NCBI RefSeq assembly: GCF_004119455.1
Contig: NZ_NRQT01000011.1
Location: forward strand, 1 to 64,000
DNA from: Chryseobacterium sp. CH25
GTDB lineage: Bacteria; Bacteroidota; Bacteroidia; Flavobacteriales; Weeksellaceae
DNA: 64,000 bases
Direction of reading: 5' to 3'
Within the stretch, counting starts at the first letter, position 1. Each line of letters begins with the position of its first letter. The notes under the pieces are model-generated. The model was given only the letters and a program-made list of their open reading frames with translations, was not told the origin of the DNA and did no database searches. Positions 9,801 to 17,148 of the stretch are shown here, one piece after another. The position numbers were made by a program, and so were the translations under genes.

Positions 9801-9990
9801 CGGAGAAGGTGGAGATCAGGTATCTCCATTGGGACGTGCCGTCATCGGAGGGCTTATTTTCTCTACATTCTCTGTATTGGTTATTCTTCCTTTAGTCTTC
9901 GGATGGATGCAAAAAAAAGCAAGCATTATCTCTCCTTCTTTAGATCCTGAAGATCAGGAAAGTATCCATTATTCTCATTCAACCATATAA
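6838..9990 (+). CDS. Efflux RND transporter permease subunit (AcrB/CzcA superfamily)
   Basis: A 1050-residue inner-membrane proton antiporter of normal family length. TM1 is at about residues 10-27. The two large periplasmic loops follow TM1 and TM7. The proton-relay motif in TM4 reads GILVDESTVTIEN, with D400 and E401 where AcrB has Asp-Asp. The duplicated C-terminal half carries VGVSIANAVLLI and the conserved GIGF-like segment LPMAIGFGEGGD. It drives export through the TolC partner and the adaptor encoded on either side. The substrate is not certain: flanking Cys-rich proteins suggest a metal, but the pump itself lacks a clear metal-specific signature that I can assign. Confidence 0.93.
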   Translation: MNLIKFALRRPVSVMVLVLGLLFFGIKAAKEVKVDILPEMDLPVVYVAHSFNGYTPQQMEGYFTKMYVNMLLFTNGIKSIESKNTQGLTLMKVNFYEGTNMGEAIAQINALSTRSQVFLPPGAPPPFIIRFDSSSQPVGQLVFRSNTKTNNELQDIANFNARPFLIAIPGLTTAPPFGGSPRTIEINVDPIKLRAHQMSPEQVVEAISRNNITSPSGNVYIGETNYLTPTNNTVKKVEELGDIPLFKGTADNVYVKDVATVKDGADIATGYALIDGKRSVYINIAKASNASTLEVVNKLKESLPKIQRNMPDDVEISYEFDQSVYISNALKSLAVEGILGALLTGLMVMLFLNDRRAALIVIMTIPISIISGVLFLKLFGQSINIMSLSGLALAIGILVDESTVTIENIHQHFAMGKSRAQAIWDACKEIAFPKLLIMLCILAVFAPAFMMSGIPGSLFMPLAMAIGFSMIVSFILSQTFVPVMANWLMKHDPKTCENHKPDWFTRFRDRFTSFLSSLMKRRKLIVSVSLAAILFLGIGLYQITGKDVLPSVNSRQFQVRIKAAEGTRIEVTEIKVKKFLEHLKNKVGKDNIAISSVFIGQHPSTFAVSPIYLYNAGPHEALMQVALKEFNGNSDELKDELRKYYKEKMPNLQISFEPIELTEKILSQGTNTPVEIRISGMMKKMNRMYAEKLLAKLKEIEYMRDQQIPQSMNYPALQINIDRVKAAQLGLDAQDIAKSLVTATASTRYTNKNFWVGGMMGIAYDVQVQTPQNILNSKEELANIPLSKNSDRPVLGDVATISSSKELGESYNLGTMGYTTVTANLHKTDLEQASKDVKKAIESLGELPKGVNIEVSGIAPVLDETMSSLSSGLLIAAAVIFLMLAATFQSFRVSLVILTTVPFVVVGSLALLKLTGSTLNLQSYMGLIMSVGVSIANAVLLISNAETIRKSTGDALGAAIEAAKLRIRPIIMTTLAMAAGMLPMAIGFGEGGDQVSPLGRAVIGGLIFSTFSVLVILPLVFGWMQKKASIISPSLDPEDQESIHYSHSTI

Positions 9991-10002
9991 ATCTTACATT
10001 CA

Positions 10003-11085
10003 ATGAAAAACATATTATATACAGCTGCCATCCTGAGTTTACTTATTATTCCGGCTTCCTGCGGCAAAGAAAAGTCAGAGCCCAAACAGGAAACGAAACC
10101 CATGATGATGGCTAACATGGAAACCGTAACTATTAAAAAAAGCAATCCGAAAGTAGAACTCAAACTTCCGGGAGAACTGGTTCCGGATCAGGAAACTGCA
10201 TTATTTGCTAAAGTACAGAGTTATGTAAAAAAGATCAATGTAGATATTGGCTCTCATGTAAGTGCCGGGCAGGTTCTTATGGTACTGGAAGCTCCTGAAA
10301 TACAATCACAGGCAGCTAATGCCAAGGCGAAATGGCAGGCCCAGGAAGCTATTTATGCCTCTACACGATCAAGTTACAACAGAATGTACAAAGCCAATGA
10401 AACAAAAGGAGCTATCGCAAGAGATGCTCTGGATCAGATTACAGCCCGTAAACTTTCTGATGAGGCACAGGTGAATGCAGCAAGATCAGCCTATCGTGAA
10501 CTTCAGGATATCAACCGCTATCTGGTCATCCGTGCCCCTTTCAGTGGAGTCATCACAGAAAGGAACGTGGACCTTGGAGCCTATGTTGGGCCTATGGGTG
10601 GAAGCCCTTTGATGGTTATTCAGAATACATCAAAGCTTAGACTTAGTTTATCTGTTTCAGAAGCCAATGTTCCTTACCTCAATGTAGGAGATACATTATC
10701 TTTCAGGGTCCATGCGCTCCCGGAAAAGAGCTTTAAAGCCAGAATATCCAGAAAATCAGGTTCTTTAGACCTTAAGCTGCGTTCGGAAAAAATAGAGGCT
10801 GATTTCATCAATCATTCCAAAGAATTAAAACCATTTATGATTGCAGAATCTATGATCCCTTTACAGAATAAGGAAGCAACATTTTTCATCCCCAGATCTG
10901 CTCTGGTAGAAAGCAATATGGGAATTTATATTATTAAAAAAGAAAATGGAAAAGCAAAGTTCATTCCCGTCAAAAAAGGAAGAATTCTTAATGATACTAT
11001 TGAAGTTTTCGGAGAATTATCCGAAGGAGATCAGATCATCAAAAAAGGAAATGAAGAAATTGTAGAAGGAAGTTTAATTAAATAA
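10003..11085 (+). CDS. RND efflux periplasmic adaptor subunit (HlyD/MFP family lipoprotein)
   Basis: A 360-residue membrane-fusion protein. Its signal peptide ends in a lipobox (IPASC, Cys about residue 20), so it is anchored in a membrane by lipid. The lipoyl halves appear as VQSYVKKINVDIGSHVSAGQVL and the return strand VIRAPFSGVITERNVDLGAYV, separated by a helical hairpin. A beta-barrel and a C-terminal membrane-proximal domain follow. It links the RND pump to the TolC channel. It lies 12 bp from the RND gene and 8 bp before the next gene, which supports one transcript. Confidence 0.92.
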   Translation: MKNILYTAAILSLLIIPASCGKEKSEPKQETKPMMMANMETVTIKKSNPKVELKLPGELVPDQETALFAKVQSYVKKINVDIGSHVSAGQVLMVLEAPEIQSQAANAKAKWQAQEAIYASTRSSYNRMYKANETKGAIARDALDQITARKLSDEAQVNAARSAYRELQDINRYLVIRAPFSGVITERNVDLGAYVGPMGGSPLMVIQNTSKLRLSLSVSEANVPYLNVGDTLSFRVHALPEKSFKARISRKSGSLDLKLRSEKIEADFINHSKELKPFMIAESMIPLQNKEATFFIPRSALVESNMGIYIIKKENGKAKFIPVKKGRILNDTIEVFGELSEGDQIIKKGNEEIVEGSLIK

Positions 11086-11093
11086 TATCAATA

Positions 11094-11519
11094 ATGAAAA
11101 CAATATTCAGAAACACATGCATCATTCTTTTCAGTGCAACGGCTTTATATGCCTGCAATAAAGAAATCCCAAAAAGTCAGGAACCAATAACTGAGCAGAA
11201 ACCTCAGCCTAAAGCCTCTTCAGGAAAGTATGTAAAAGGGAGCCATGTTCCCACAGAAACCGTCTGTATGGTAAATAATGCTTATATGGGAAAGAAACAG
11301 ATAGAAGTTCCTCACAATGGTAAAACTTACTACGGTTGTTGTGAAATGTGTGTAAAACGTATTCCAACAGATAAAACCGTCAGAGAAGCTATTGATCCAT
11401 ACAGCGGAAAAACAGTTGATAAAGCAGATGCCTATATTGTCATGATAAGTGATGAAGGTGAGGTGGCTTATTTTGAAAATGAAGAGAACTACAACAAGTT
11501 TCTCACACAGAATTCTTAA
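11094..11519 (+). CDS. Cys-rich lipoprotein with TRASH-like metal-binding motif
   Basis: A 141-residue lipoprotein with lipobox LYAC (Cys21). The mature region carries C58, then YYGCCEMC (C82, C83, C86), a spacing like the TRASH or YHS-type metal-binding fold. A C-terminal Tyr/Asp-rich region ends in YFENEENYNKF. Together with the Cys-rich gene at the other end of the operon this suggests metal binding, possibly copper, on the periplasmic side before export by the pump. That role is inference. Its last 44 bases, through the stop codon, are duplicated 441 bp downstream. It is the last gene of the efflux operon. Confidence 0.75.
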   Translation: MKTIFRNTCIILFSATALYACNKEIPKSQEPITEQKPQPKASSGKYVKGSHVPTETVCMVNNAYMGKKQIEVPHNGKTYYGCCEMCVKRIPTDKTVREAIDPYSGKTVDKADAYIVMISDEGEVAYFENEENYNKFLTQNS

Positions 11520-11572
11520 TAAATCAATAAGTTAATTAGATTAAGTTGGATGTAAGGTTTTGAAAGTGTTTG

Positions 11573-11702
11573 AACCATTAAGATTTTTAAGAGGATAAGA
11601 AAAGTTAAGAAAACAACTAAAGCTATTGGGTTAAGCTGTTTTCTAAATTCATCTTTGATGAGCCTTAATTTACCTTATAATCTTCATTTTCCTTAATGGT
11701 TT
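11573..11702. repeat. Imperfect long palindrome (dispersed-repeat type) with ends AACCATTAAG
   Basis: The ends AACCATTAAG... and ...CCTTAATGGTT are inverted copies, and the arms stay similar inward (AAGAGGATAAG against CTTATAATCTT). The centre has a second hairpin, GAAAACA...TGTTTTC. No coding potential is visible. It looks like a palindromic intergenic repeat and sits directly before the MITE-like element at 11719, within the 562-bp gene-free stretch 11520-12081. Confidence 0.6.
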
Positions 11703-11718
11703 AAATGCATTCTTTTTC

Positions 11719-11886
11719 AACGCAAAGTTTTTATTCTTAAACCGTTATATTTTTAAGGGAGCAAAGAGTGGAATCAATAAAATTGATTCTTTTGAAGCAG
11801 ATGCATATTCAGACAGCTTCATCAGCGACAAAGTCGCTTCCTTTGCCCCCTAAAATATAGCATCATAATTATTTTTTCTTTGCGTT
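11719..11886 (+). mobile_element. MITE-like element, copy A of family 1
   Basis: A 168-bp non-coding unit with perfect 9-bp terminal inverted repeats AACGCAAAG/CTTTGCGTT. Inside are AATCAATAAAATTGATT and AGCGACAAAGTCGCT dyads. A second copy of nearly equal length lies at 14164-14330 in the opposite orientation. The two share long stretches, for example GATTCTTTTGAAGC and CTTCATCAGCGACAAAG. No transposase is encoded. I could not define a target-site duplication. Confidence 0.75.
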
Positions 11887-11917
11887 TAAAAAATCACAAT
11901 ATGTAACTCAAAAAAGT

Positions 11918-11961
11918 AAATGAAGAGAACTACAACAAGTTTCTCACTCAGAGTTCTTAAT
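11918..11961 (+). repeat. 44-bp direct repeat of the 3' end of the Cys-rich lipoprotein gene
   Basis: This segment matches 11477-11520 at 42 of 44 positions. It still reads NEENYNKFLTQSS followed by a stop, against NEENYNKFLTQNS in the intact gene. It may be the tail of a deleted tandem paralogue or a product of a rearrangement linked to the repeat elements between the two copies. Confidence 0.85.
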
Positions 11962-12028
11962 TATATTTTTTAGATTAATTGTTTTAGGCTTGATAATTAA
12001 GTTTATCAGGTCTTTTTTAGTAAAAAAC

Positions 12029-12064
12029 AAAAAGACAGGCCTTATACAAAGGCCTGTCTTTTTA
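12029..12064. terminator. Terminator hairpin downstream of nifU
   Basis: A long stem, AAAAAGACAGGCC/GGCCTGTCTTTTT, has a 6-7 nt loop and T or A runs on both sides. It lies 18 bp after the nifU stop on the minus strand and could serve both directions. Confidence 0.85.
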
Positions 12065-12081
12065 ATATCTCAGATATAGTC

Positions 12082-12330
12082 TTACTCTACGTTTACTACT
12101 TTCTCAATTTCCGGTGCGTGTTGCTTGATTGTGTTTTCCACCCCTAATTTTAAGGTTGAAAAGTTCAACGAACATCCGGAACAGTTACCAAGAAGTTTTA
12201 CAAAAACCTGATTATCCTTCACGTCAATAAGCTCAATGTCACCACCGTCTTTATTTAAAAACGGTCTGATGCTTTCCAGAGCTTCCATTACTCTTGTTAC
12301 TGTATCTTCGTGCGTTATGTTTGTTTCCAT
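12082..12330 (-). CDS. NifU-like Fe-S scaffold protein (C-terminal NifU domain only)
   Basis: An 82-residue protein that is just the NifU C-terminal domain. It has RPFLNKDGGDIELIDV followed by the cluster-binding motif C50-S-G-C53. Such stand-alone domains hold and pass on Fe-S clusters in the cytoplasm. It lies 49 bp downstream of an Mrp-type Fe-S carrier on the same strand, so the two probably work together in cluster assembly. A minus-strand -7 box (TACATTTG at 12358-12365) lies between them, so it may also have its own promoter. Confidence 0.92.
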   Translation of the reverse strand: METNITHEDTVTRVMEALESIRPFLNKDGGDIELIDVKDNQVFVKLLGNCSGCSLNFSTLKLGVENTIKQHAPEIEKVVNVE

Positions 12331-12357
12331 ATTTTTTTCAGTTCAATTCGGTTTTTT

Positions 12358-12365
12358 CAAATGTA
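12358..12365 (-). promoter_or_regulatory. -7 promoter box TACATTTG for nifU
   Basis: An exact match to TAnnTTTG on the minus strand, 28 bp upstream of the nifU start. No convincing -33 element was seen. Confidence 0.5.
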
Positions 12366-12379
12366 ATTGAAATTTATTA

Positions 12380-13486
12380 TTATTTTGCTTTTGGCGAGCA
12401 ACCAGCCATTGTGGAGATCTTCACAGCTTCAGTTGGTGGAAGATTTTTGTTTCTTTCTACCAGACTTTCTACCATTTTTCTTGCTGTTTCAGTATAGATC
12501 TCTGCAATTTTAGAGTCTTCCTGTAAAGCAGCCGGTCTTCCTACATCTCCTGCTTCTCTGATGCTTTGGATCAATGGAATCTCTCCTAATACCGGAATTC
12601 CAAGATCTTCTGCCAAATATTGTGCTCCCTGGTTTCCAAAGATATAATATTTATTTTCAGGAAGTTCTTCTGGTGTAAAATACGCCATATTTTCGATTAA
12701 TCCAAGAACCGGAATATTGATGCTTTCCATCTGGAACATAGCAATCCCTTTTCTTACGTCTGCCAAAGCAACATGCTGAGGTGTACTTACAATCACCGCT
12801 CCTGTTACAGGCACTTCCTGAATGATCGATAAGTGAATATCACCAGTTCCCGGAGGAAGGTCAATTAATAAGAAATCCAATTCACCCCATGCAGCATCTC
12901 TGATCATTTGGTTTAATGCTTTTGAAGCCATTGGCCCTCTCCATACTACCGCTTGGTTAGCTCCGGAGAAATATCCAATAGAAAGCATTTTCACTCCATA
13001 ATTTTCGATAGGTTTCATCATGTTCTTGCCATCTACTTCTACAGAAATTGGTTTTGCCCCTTCTGTATCAAACATGGTAGGAACTGATGGTCCGTAGATA
13101 TCAGCATCCAGTAATCCAACTTTAAAACCCATTTTAGCTAAAGTAACTGCCATATTTGCAGAAACTGTAGACTTCCCTACTCCTCCTTTTCCTGAAGCAA
13201 TAGCGATAATATTTTGAATTCCAGGAATTTGTTTTCCTTTGATCTGACTTTGCTGAATTTCACTAGGTTCTGGAGAAACAATTTTAAGTTTTAAATGAAT
13301 ATCTTCTCCAAACTCACTGGCAAAAGCCTGCTTCATAGCAGCTTCCAGCTTTTTCTTTTCATGCATTGCAGGTGAATGAGCGGTCATGTCAATATAAACA
13401 TCGTTACCCATAATCTGAAGATTATTCACCAAGTCGTCTACTTCTATTTCTTTAAGGAATTCCTGAACCTTTTCTTTCGTCAACAT
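12380..13486 (-). CDS. Mrp/ApbC-type P-loop Fe-S cluster carrier
   Basis: A 368-residue cytoplasmic ATPase. The N-terminal MIP18/DUF59 domain is at about 1-90. The deviant Walker A motif GKGGVGKST is at residues 99-107, followed by LLDADIYGPSVP and IDLPPGTGD, all typical of Mrp/NBP35. The CPxC cluster-bridging motif usually found after the ENMAYF segment is absent: the sequence there is TPEELPENKYYIFG. The only candidate ligand near the C-terminus is Cys363 in MAGCSPK. Clusters may therefore be held differently. It lies next to nifU, which supports a role in Fe-S assembly. Confidence 0.92.
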   Translation of the reverse strand: MLTKEKVQEFLKEIEVDDLVNNLQIMGNDVYIDMTAHSPAMHEKKKLEAAMKQAFASEFGEDIHLKLKIVSPEPSEIQQSQIKGKQIPGIQNIIAIASGKGGVGKSTVSANMAVTLAKMGFKVGLLDADIYGPSVPTMFDTEGAKPISVEVDGKNMMKPIENYGVKMLSIGYFSGANQAVVWRGPMASKALNQMIRDAAWGELDFLLIDLPPGTGDIHLSIIQEVPVTGAVIVSTPQHVALADVRKGIAMFQMESINIPVLGLIENMAYFTPEELPENKYYIFGNQGAQYLAEDLGIPVLGEIPLIQSIREAGDVGRPAALQEDSKIAEIYTETARKMVESLVERNKNLPPTEAVKISTMAGCSPKAK

Positions 13487-13504
13487 ATAAATATAAATTG
13501 TTTA

Positions 13505-13512
13505 CAAATTTA
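13505..13512 (-). promoter_or_regulatory. -7 promoter box TAAATTTG for mrp
   Basis: An exact TAnnTTTG on the minus strand, 18 bp before the mrp start, with a possible TTG element about 24 bp further upstream. Confidence 0.55.
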
Positions 13513-13636
13513 CGTTTTTTTTCGATAATTTAGAATCAATAAAATCTATAATATCAGGTGATAAATCAGATCGTTAAAAATTTTGTTTATCCTCTTTTTT
13601 CATCATGAGCAATCACCTGTCACCAAAGCAAAATCT

Positions 13637-14092
13637 ATGGAAACGACTACTTACCCATCCAAATATGCATTACCAAAAGAAATATTCGTTGTAGGAAAAA
13701 CCAGATTCAAATGGTATGATCTGGCAAAAGATACTGCAGAAGTTTCCGCACAGGATATTCAGAATGCTAAAATCTGTATTGAAAATGCCAAAGAAAACTT
13801 TCAGGATATTGAAGATCTTGGATTTGTCATTATGCACCGATGTGGTGAAAATTACCTTCTTCTGGTCTGTACCTGGCGAAGTGAAAACGAATTATGGGAA
13901 AGTGTTTATTACGATGGAACCGGAAAATTTGAAATCTGGGACAGAAATAAAACCCACCTTCCAACCTACTGCGTCTGGGAAATGGGTATTGTTTACCATG
14001 AGTCCCAGGCATGGAAGAAATACTTGGGAACAGCAAGACAGGAAAATCACAAGATGGAATATCTTAATGACCTATTTGAAGGAGAGGTATAG
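13637..14092 (+). CDS. Conserved-looking hypothetical protein, 151 aa
   Basis: From ATG 13637 this encodes METTTYPSKYALPKE and on to a total of 151 residues; an upstream TTG (13583) would add 18 unlikely residues. There is no signal peptide or membrane segment. The protein is mixed alpha/beta and rich in Trp and Tyr, with motifs HRCGENYLLLVCTWRSENELWESVYYDG and a charged C-terminus. I do not recognise the family. It is transcribed divergently from mrp and stands alone. Its 3' side runs straight into repeats (a partial GGAAGCTGGAGG repeat at 14098 and MITE-like copy B). Confidence 0.75.
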   Translation: METTTYPSKYALPKEIFVVGKTRFKWYDLAKDTAEVSAQDIQNAKICIENAKENFQDIEDLGFVIMHRCGENYLLLVCTWRSENELWESVYYDGTGKFEIWDRNKTHLPTYCVWEMGIVYHESQAWKKYLGTARQENHKMEYLNDLFEGEV

Positions 14093-14163
14093 AGGTAAGG
14101 AAGCTGGAGGTTACTTTCACTATTTCAATTAACTATATGAATATAAGAATATTACTTTTTCTT

Positions 14164-14330
14164 AACGCAAAGATTTTATTTAGATTAGGTATTATTTTAA
14201 GGGAGCTAAGGTAGCGACTTTGTCGCTGATGAAGTTGTCTGGATATGCGTCCGCTTCAAAAGAATCAATGAAATTGATTCCAGCTTTGCTTCCTAAAAAT
14301 ATTACAGTTATACCATAAAATCTTTGCGTC
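14164..14330 (-). mobile_element. MITE-like element, copy B of family 1
   Basis: A 167-bp copy of the element at 11719-11886 in the opposite orientation. Its terminal repeats are AACGCAAAG/CTTTGCGTC (8 of 9 paired). The inner dyads GCGACTTTGTCGC and AATCAATGAAATTGATT are kept. It fills most of the gene-free stretch 14093-14409. Confidence 0.75.
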
Positions 14331-14409
14331 AAATTTAATTTGCACAATCATCATACATCTCCACTACTCACTCTTATTCTTTACTTGCAACTAATCATAA
14401 CCTCCCTCA

Positions 14410-16752
14410 TCAATTCGCTCTGTTCTTTTCATCAAAGTTGACATTACGGTTAGCTCCTTTTACCTTCTTATTTCCGAATGTATAAGTTGCGGATACAGTA
14501 AGCCTTCTGGCATCGTAATAATTATTAAAATAATGAGAGCCTGTAGTATAAAATATTTCCCCTTTACTTCTTGACTGTTTAAATATATCCGAAACAATGA
14601 CATTAACCTGCAGATTTTTATCCATCAGATTCATTTTTACTCCCGCTGTAAAGTTTCCTACAAAGTCCCAACGTATATTTCCGGAATTGGAAGGCAGACG
14701 AAACCAGTAGTTGGCAATAATTTGAACCGTTTTCTTGTTATTGAGCGATATATTATTCTGAATATCAAAATCATAACCATATCCTTTTTTAGAAGAAGCA
14801 TCAGTAGTAAAAACACTCATATCCATATAAGATAAATCTGCCGAGTAATTGGCTTCCCAACGTTTGAAAAAGGTATCCGAATAATTGATAGTAGCCCCTA
14901 TGCTGTTTTGATGATAATAATTGAAAAAAGTACTTGTTCTGCTCTCTCCCGATAAACTTGCCAACTGACCAAATCCATCCAATGTTCTCTGAAAATAAAG
15001 GGTAGTTGATAATTTCCCTTTATACACATGAGAAAATTCAAAATTATGATTGATAGACGGCTGTAAAAATGGATTTCCTGTGAAATAAGAATTTACATTA
15101 ATATACCATCGATAAGGATTGATCGCACGAAACCCCGGTCTATTGATCCTTTTGGAATAATTGAGACTGAAGGTATTGCTCTCGTCACTTTTGTACATCA
15201 CATAGGCTGTTGGAAAAAATTTCCCATAAGAATTTTCAGACTGCTGTCCGGAAGTCAGGGAGTTTCCATTGACTGTAGAATACTCATAGCGAAGCCCCAC
15301 TTTTCCTGACCATCTTTCATTAAATGATTTTTCAAGACTGAAATAGGCAGCATAGTTTTTTTCATTGTATTTAAACTCATTGCTCTTCAAAGCATCAGTC
15401 ACATAATTTCCATTCTCAAGATTCTGATAGAAAATACTGGAATTATTATCAAAATTAGTAAACTTCACCCCCGCTTCCGTTTTTGCAAACTCATAAGGTA
15501 AAGTAAGGTCTGCCTGTCCGGAATAAATTTTATAATCCACTACCGATGGTGATCTTACAATAAACTCATCTCCGGAATTTTCTATGGTTGTAAAATCAAT
15601 CGTTGTTTTGGGAAGATTTGAAAAGTAATTTCCGGTAATACTTAGTTTATTATCCTGTTTTCCAAATTTAACATCATAATAAGCACTTATGGTTTGTTGT
15701 GTGGATTTCCCTCTGTGTTCAGCATACGTAGACAATGTATTGGTATAGTTATCATTCTGAAAATAATCCGAAGTATTCTCAATATCCATATTAGAATGTC
15801 CAAATCCATAATCATAGATAAAACCTACATTGGATTTCTTTCCTAGCTGATAATCAACGCTCAGATTAGCTCCAAGACCATCTCCAAAATCTCTTCTGTC
15901 ATCATGACTTTTAAGTCCCTCAACCCCTGTCATTCTATAGTTTTCAAAAGAATGTTTTTCAGATTTATTCTGTCTTAGCTTTAAAGAAGAACGTAGCTTT
16001 TCATTCTGATAGTTAATAGTTGCACTGTTGGAAAACCCGGAATAAGTCTGCTGCTGAAAGCTTGTAGTAAGGCTTCCGCTCCAGCCAAGATTCTGATTTT
16101 TCTTCAGAACAATATTGATAAGTCCACTGTTTCCCTGCGCTTCATATTTTGAAGGCGGAGCTGTAATGACTTCAATTTTTTCAATATTCTCGGATCTCAA
16201 ACTCTTTAGATAAGTCACAAGTTCTGTGGAAGAAAGATTCAATATTCTGTCATTAATCATCACTGCAACCCCACTTTTTCCGGCAATAGAAACGCCTGCA
16301 TTCTCATCTACTTTTACTAATGGTGTTGTAGCCAAAGCATCTGCTCCATCCATTCCCTGAGAGGCCACAGAACTGGCAACATTAAAAACCAATCTGTCAG
16401 CCTTTCTTTCAATCAGCTTTTTTCTGGCAGTGAGTGTTACGCCTTCAATCTGTTTTTCTTTTTTCTCTTCAATGAAAAAGTCCTGTTTTACATCACCCTG
16501 TATGGCAACATCCATAACAGAAACTTCAGTTCCATCCTGTATCAGTTTAATATTATAATTCCCATTATCTGAAAGTTTCAGTGAGTAATTCCCTTTTTCA
16601 TCAGAAATAGCAGTCTGTTTTTTCTGATCCTTTACAGCAATTACTTCCACATAGGAAACAGCTTTTCCTTTTTGAGTAATTTTCCCTGTAATCGTTTGTG
16701 AAAAAAGTGCTGCCGGTAGCAGAATAACTGCTGAAAGTAAAATCTTCTTCAT
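14410..16752 (-). CDS. TonB-dependent receptor-like outer membrane beta-barrel family protein
   Basis: A 780-residue outer membrane protein with signal peptide MKKILLSAVILLPAALFSQ. A carboxypeptidase-regulatory-like domain (about 20-100) is followed by a plug-like region with GVAVMINDRILNLSSTELV and IEKIEVITAPPSKYEAQGNSGLINI. The rest is a large barrel of the OMP_b-brl_3 type. Such proteins import or bind substrates at the surface of Bacteroidetes; the ligand is unknown and no SusD partner is adjacent. The gene is monocistronic. The region upstream, 16753-17148, has no gene and holds GGAAGCTGGA-type repeats. Confidence 0.88.
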   Translation of the reverse strand: MKKILLSAVILLPAALFSQTITGKITQKGKAVSYVEVIAVKDQKKQTAISDEKGNYSLKLSDNGNYNIKLIQDGTEVSVMDVAIQGDVKQDFFIEEKKEKQIEGVTLTARKKLIERKADRLVFNVASSVASQGMDGADALATTPLVKVDENAGVSIAGKSGVAVMINDRILNLSSTELVTYLKSLRSENIEKIEVITAPPSKYEAQGNSGLINIVLKKNQNLGWSGSLTTSFQQQTYSGFSNSATINYQNEKLRSSLKLRQNKSEKHSFENYRMTGVEGLKSHDDRRDFGDGLGANLSVDYQLGKKSNVGFIYDYGFGHSNMDIENTSDYFQNDNYTNTLSTYAEHRGKSTQQTISAYYDVKFGKQDNKLSITGNYFSNLPKTTIDFTTIENSGDEFIVRSPSVVDYKIYSGQADLTLPYEFAKTEAGVKFTNFDNNSSIFYQNLENGNYVTDALKSNEFKYNEKNYAAYFSLEKSFNERWSGKVGLRYEYSTVNGNSLTSGQQSENSYGKFFPTAYVMYKSDESNTFSLNYSKRINRPGFRAINPYRWYINVNSYFTGNPFLQPSINHNFEFSHVYKGKLSTTLYFQRTLDGFGQLASLSGESRTSTFFNYYHQNSIGATINYSDTFFKRWEANYSADLSYMDMSVFTTDASSKKGYGYDFDIQNNISLNNKKTVQIIANYWFRLPSNSGNIRWDFVGNFTAGVKMNLMDKNLQVNVIVSDIFKQSRSKGEIFYTTGSHYFNNYYDARRLTVSATYTFGNKKVKGANRNVNFDEKNRAN

Positions 16753-16820
16753 GTAATTTGATAATCATAGTTTTATATAAGACAAGCAGATCTTGATTTT
16801 TATTACATGTGAAAAAGGAA

Positions 16821-17076
16821 AGGAAGATTGATGCTGGAAGATGGAAGTTATTGAAGTCGGTAAGTAAATAATATTTTTTTAACCAGTTTTGAATAATCTA
16901 TCATCAACAGATTACAATGTCTTCATAACCAAAAGTATTTCCAGCTTCCCTCTCCCAGCTTCCAGTCCATAAAGAAAAAACTATATTTAAACTTATCAAT
17001 TAAATACAATCAATTCACTACCATCTCTCTATAACCCAACAGTACTTCCAGCTTCCTTCTCCCAGCTTCCTGCCTC
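16821..17076. repeat. Palindromic GGAAGCTGGA repeat (family 5), with an extra right arm
   Basis: The left arm ATGCTGGAAGATGGAAGTTATT (16831 onward) pairs roughly with the right arm TTTCCAGCTTCCCTCTCCCAG (16935-16968). A second, direct copy of the right arm lies at 17041-17076. Related copies occur at 29887-30035, 40673-40760 and 60797-60917. This accounts for much of the 396-bp gene-free stretch before 17149. Confidence 0.6.
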
Positions 17077-17148
17077 ACAATTAATTTTCTTCCCACAAAT
17101 CACTATTTGGTACTGTACTTGATTTATCCCCACTTTATAATATCAAAC

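Noticed and set aside
11719..11886. Short open frame through MITE-like copy A (reading like ESIKLILLKQ)
   Set aside because: No start context; the frame is a by-product of the repeat's dyads, and the other copy is inverted.
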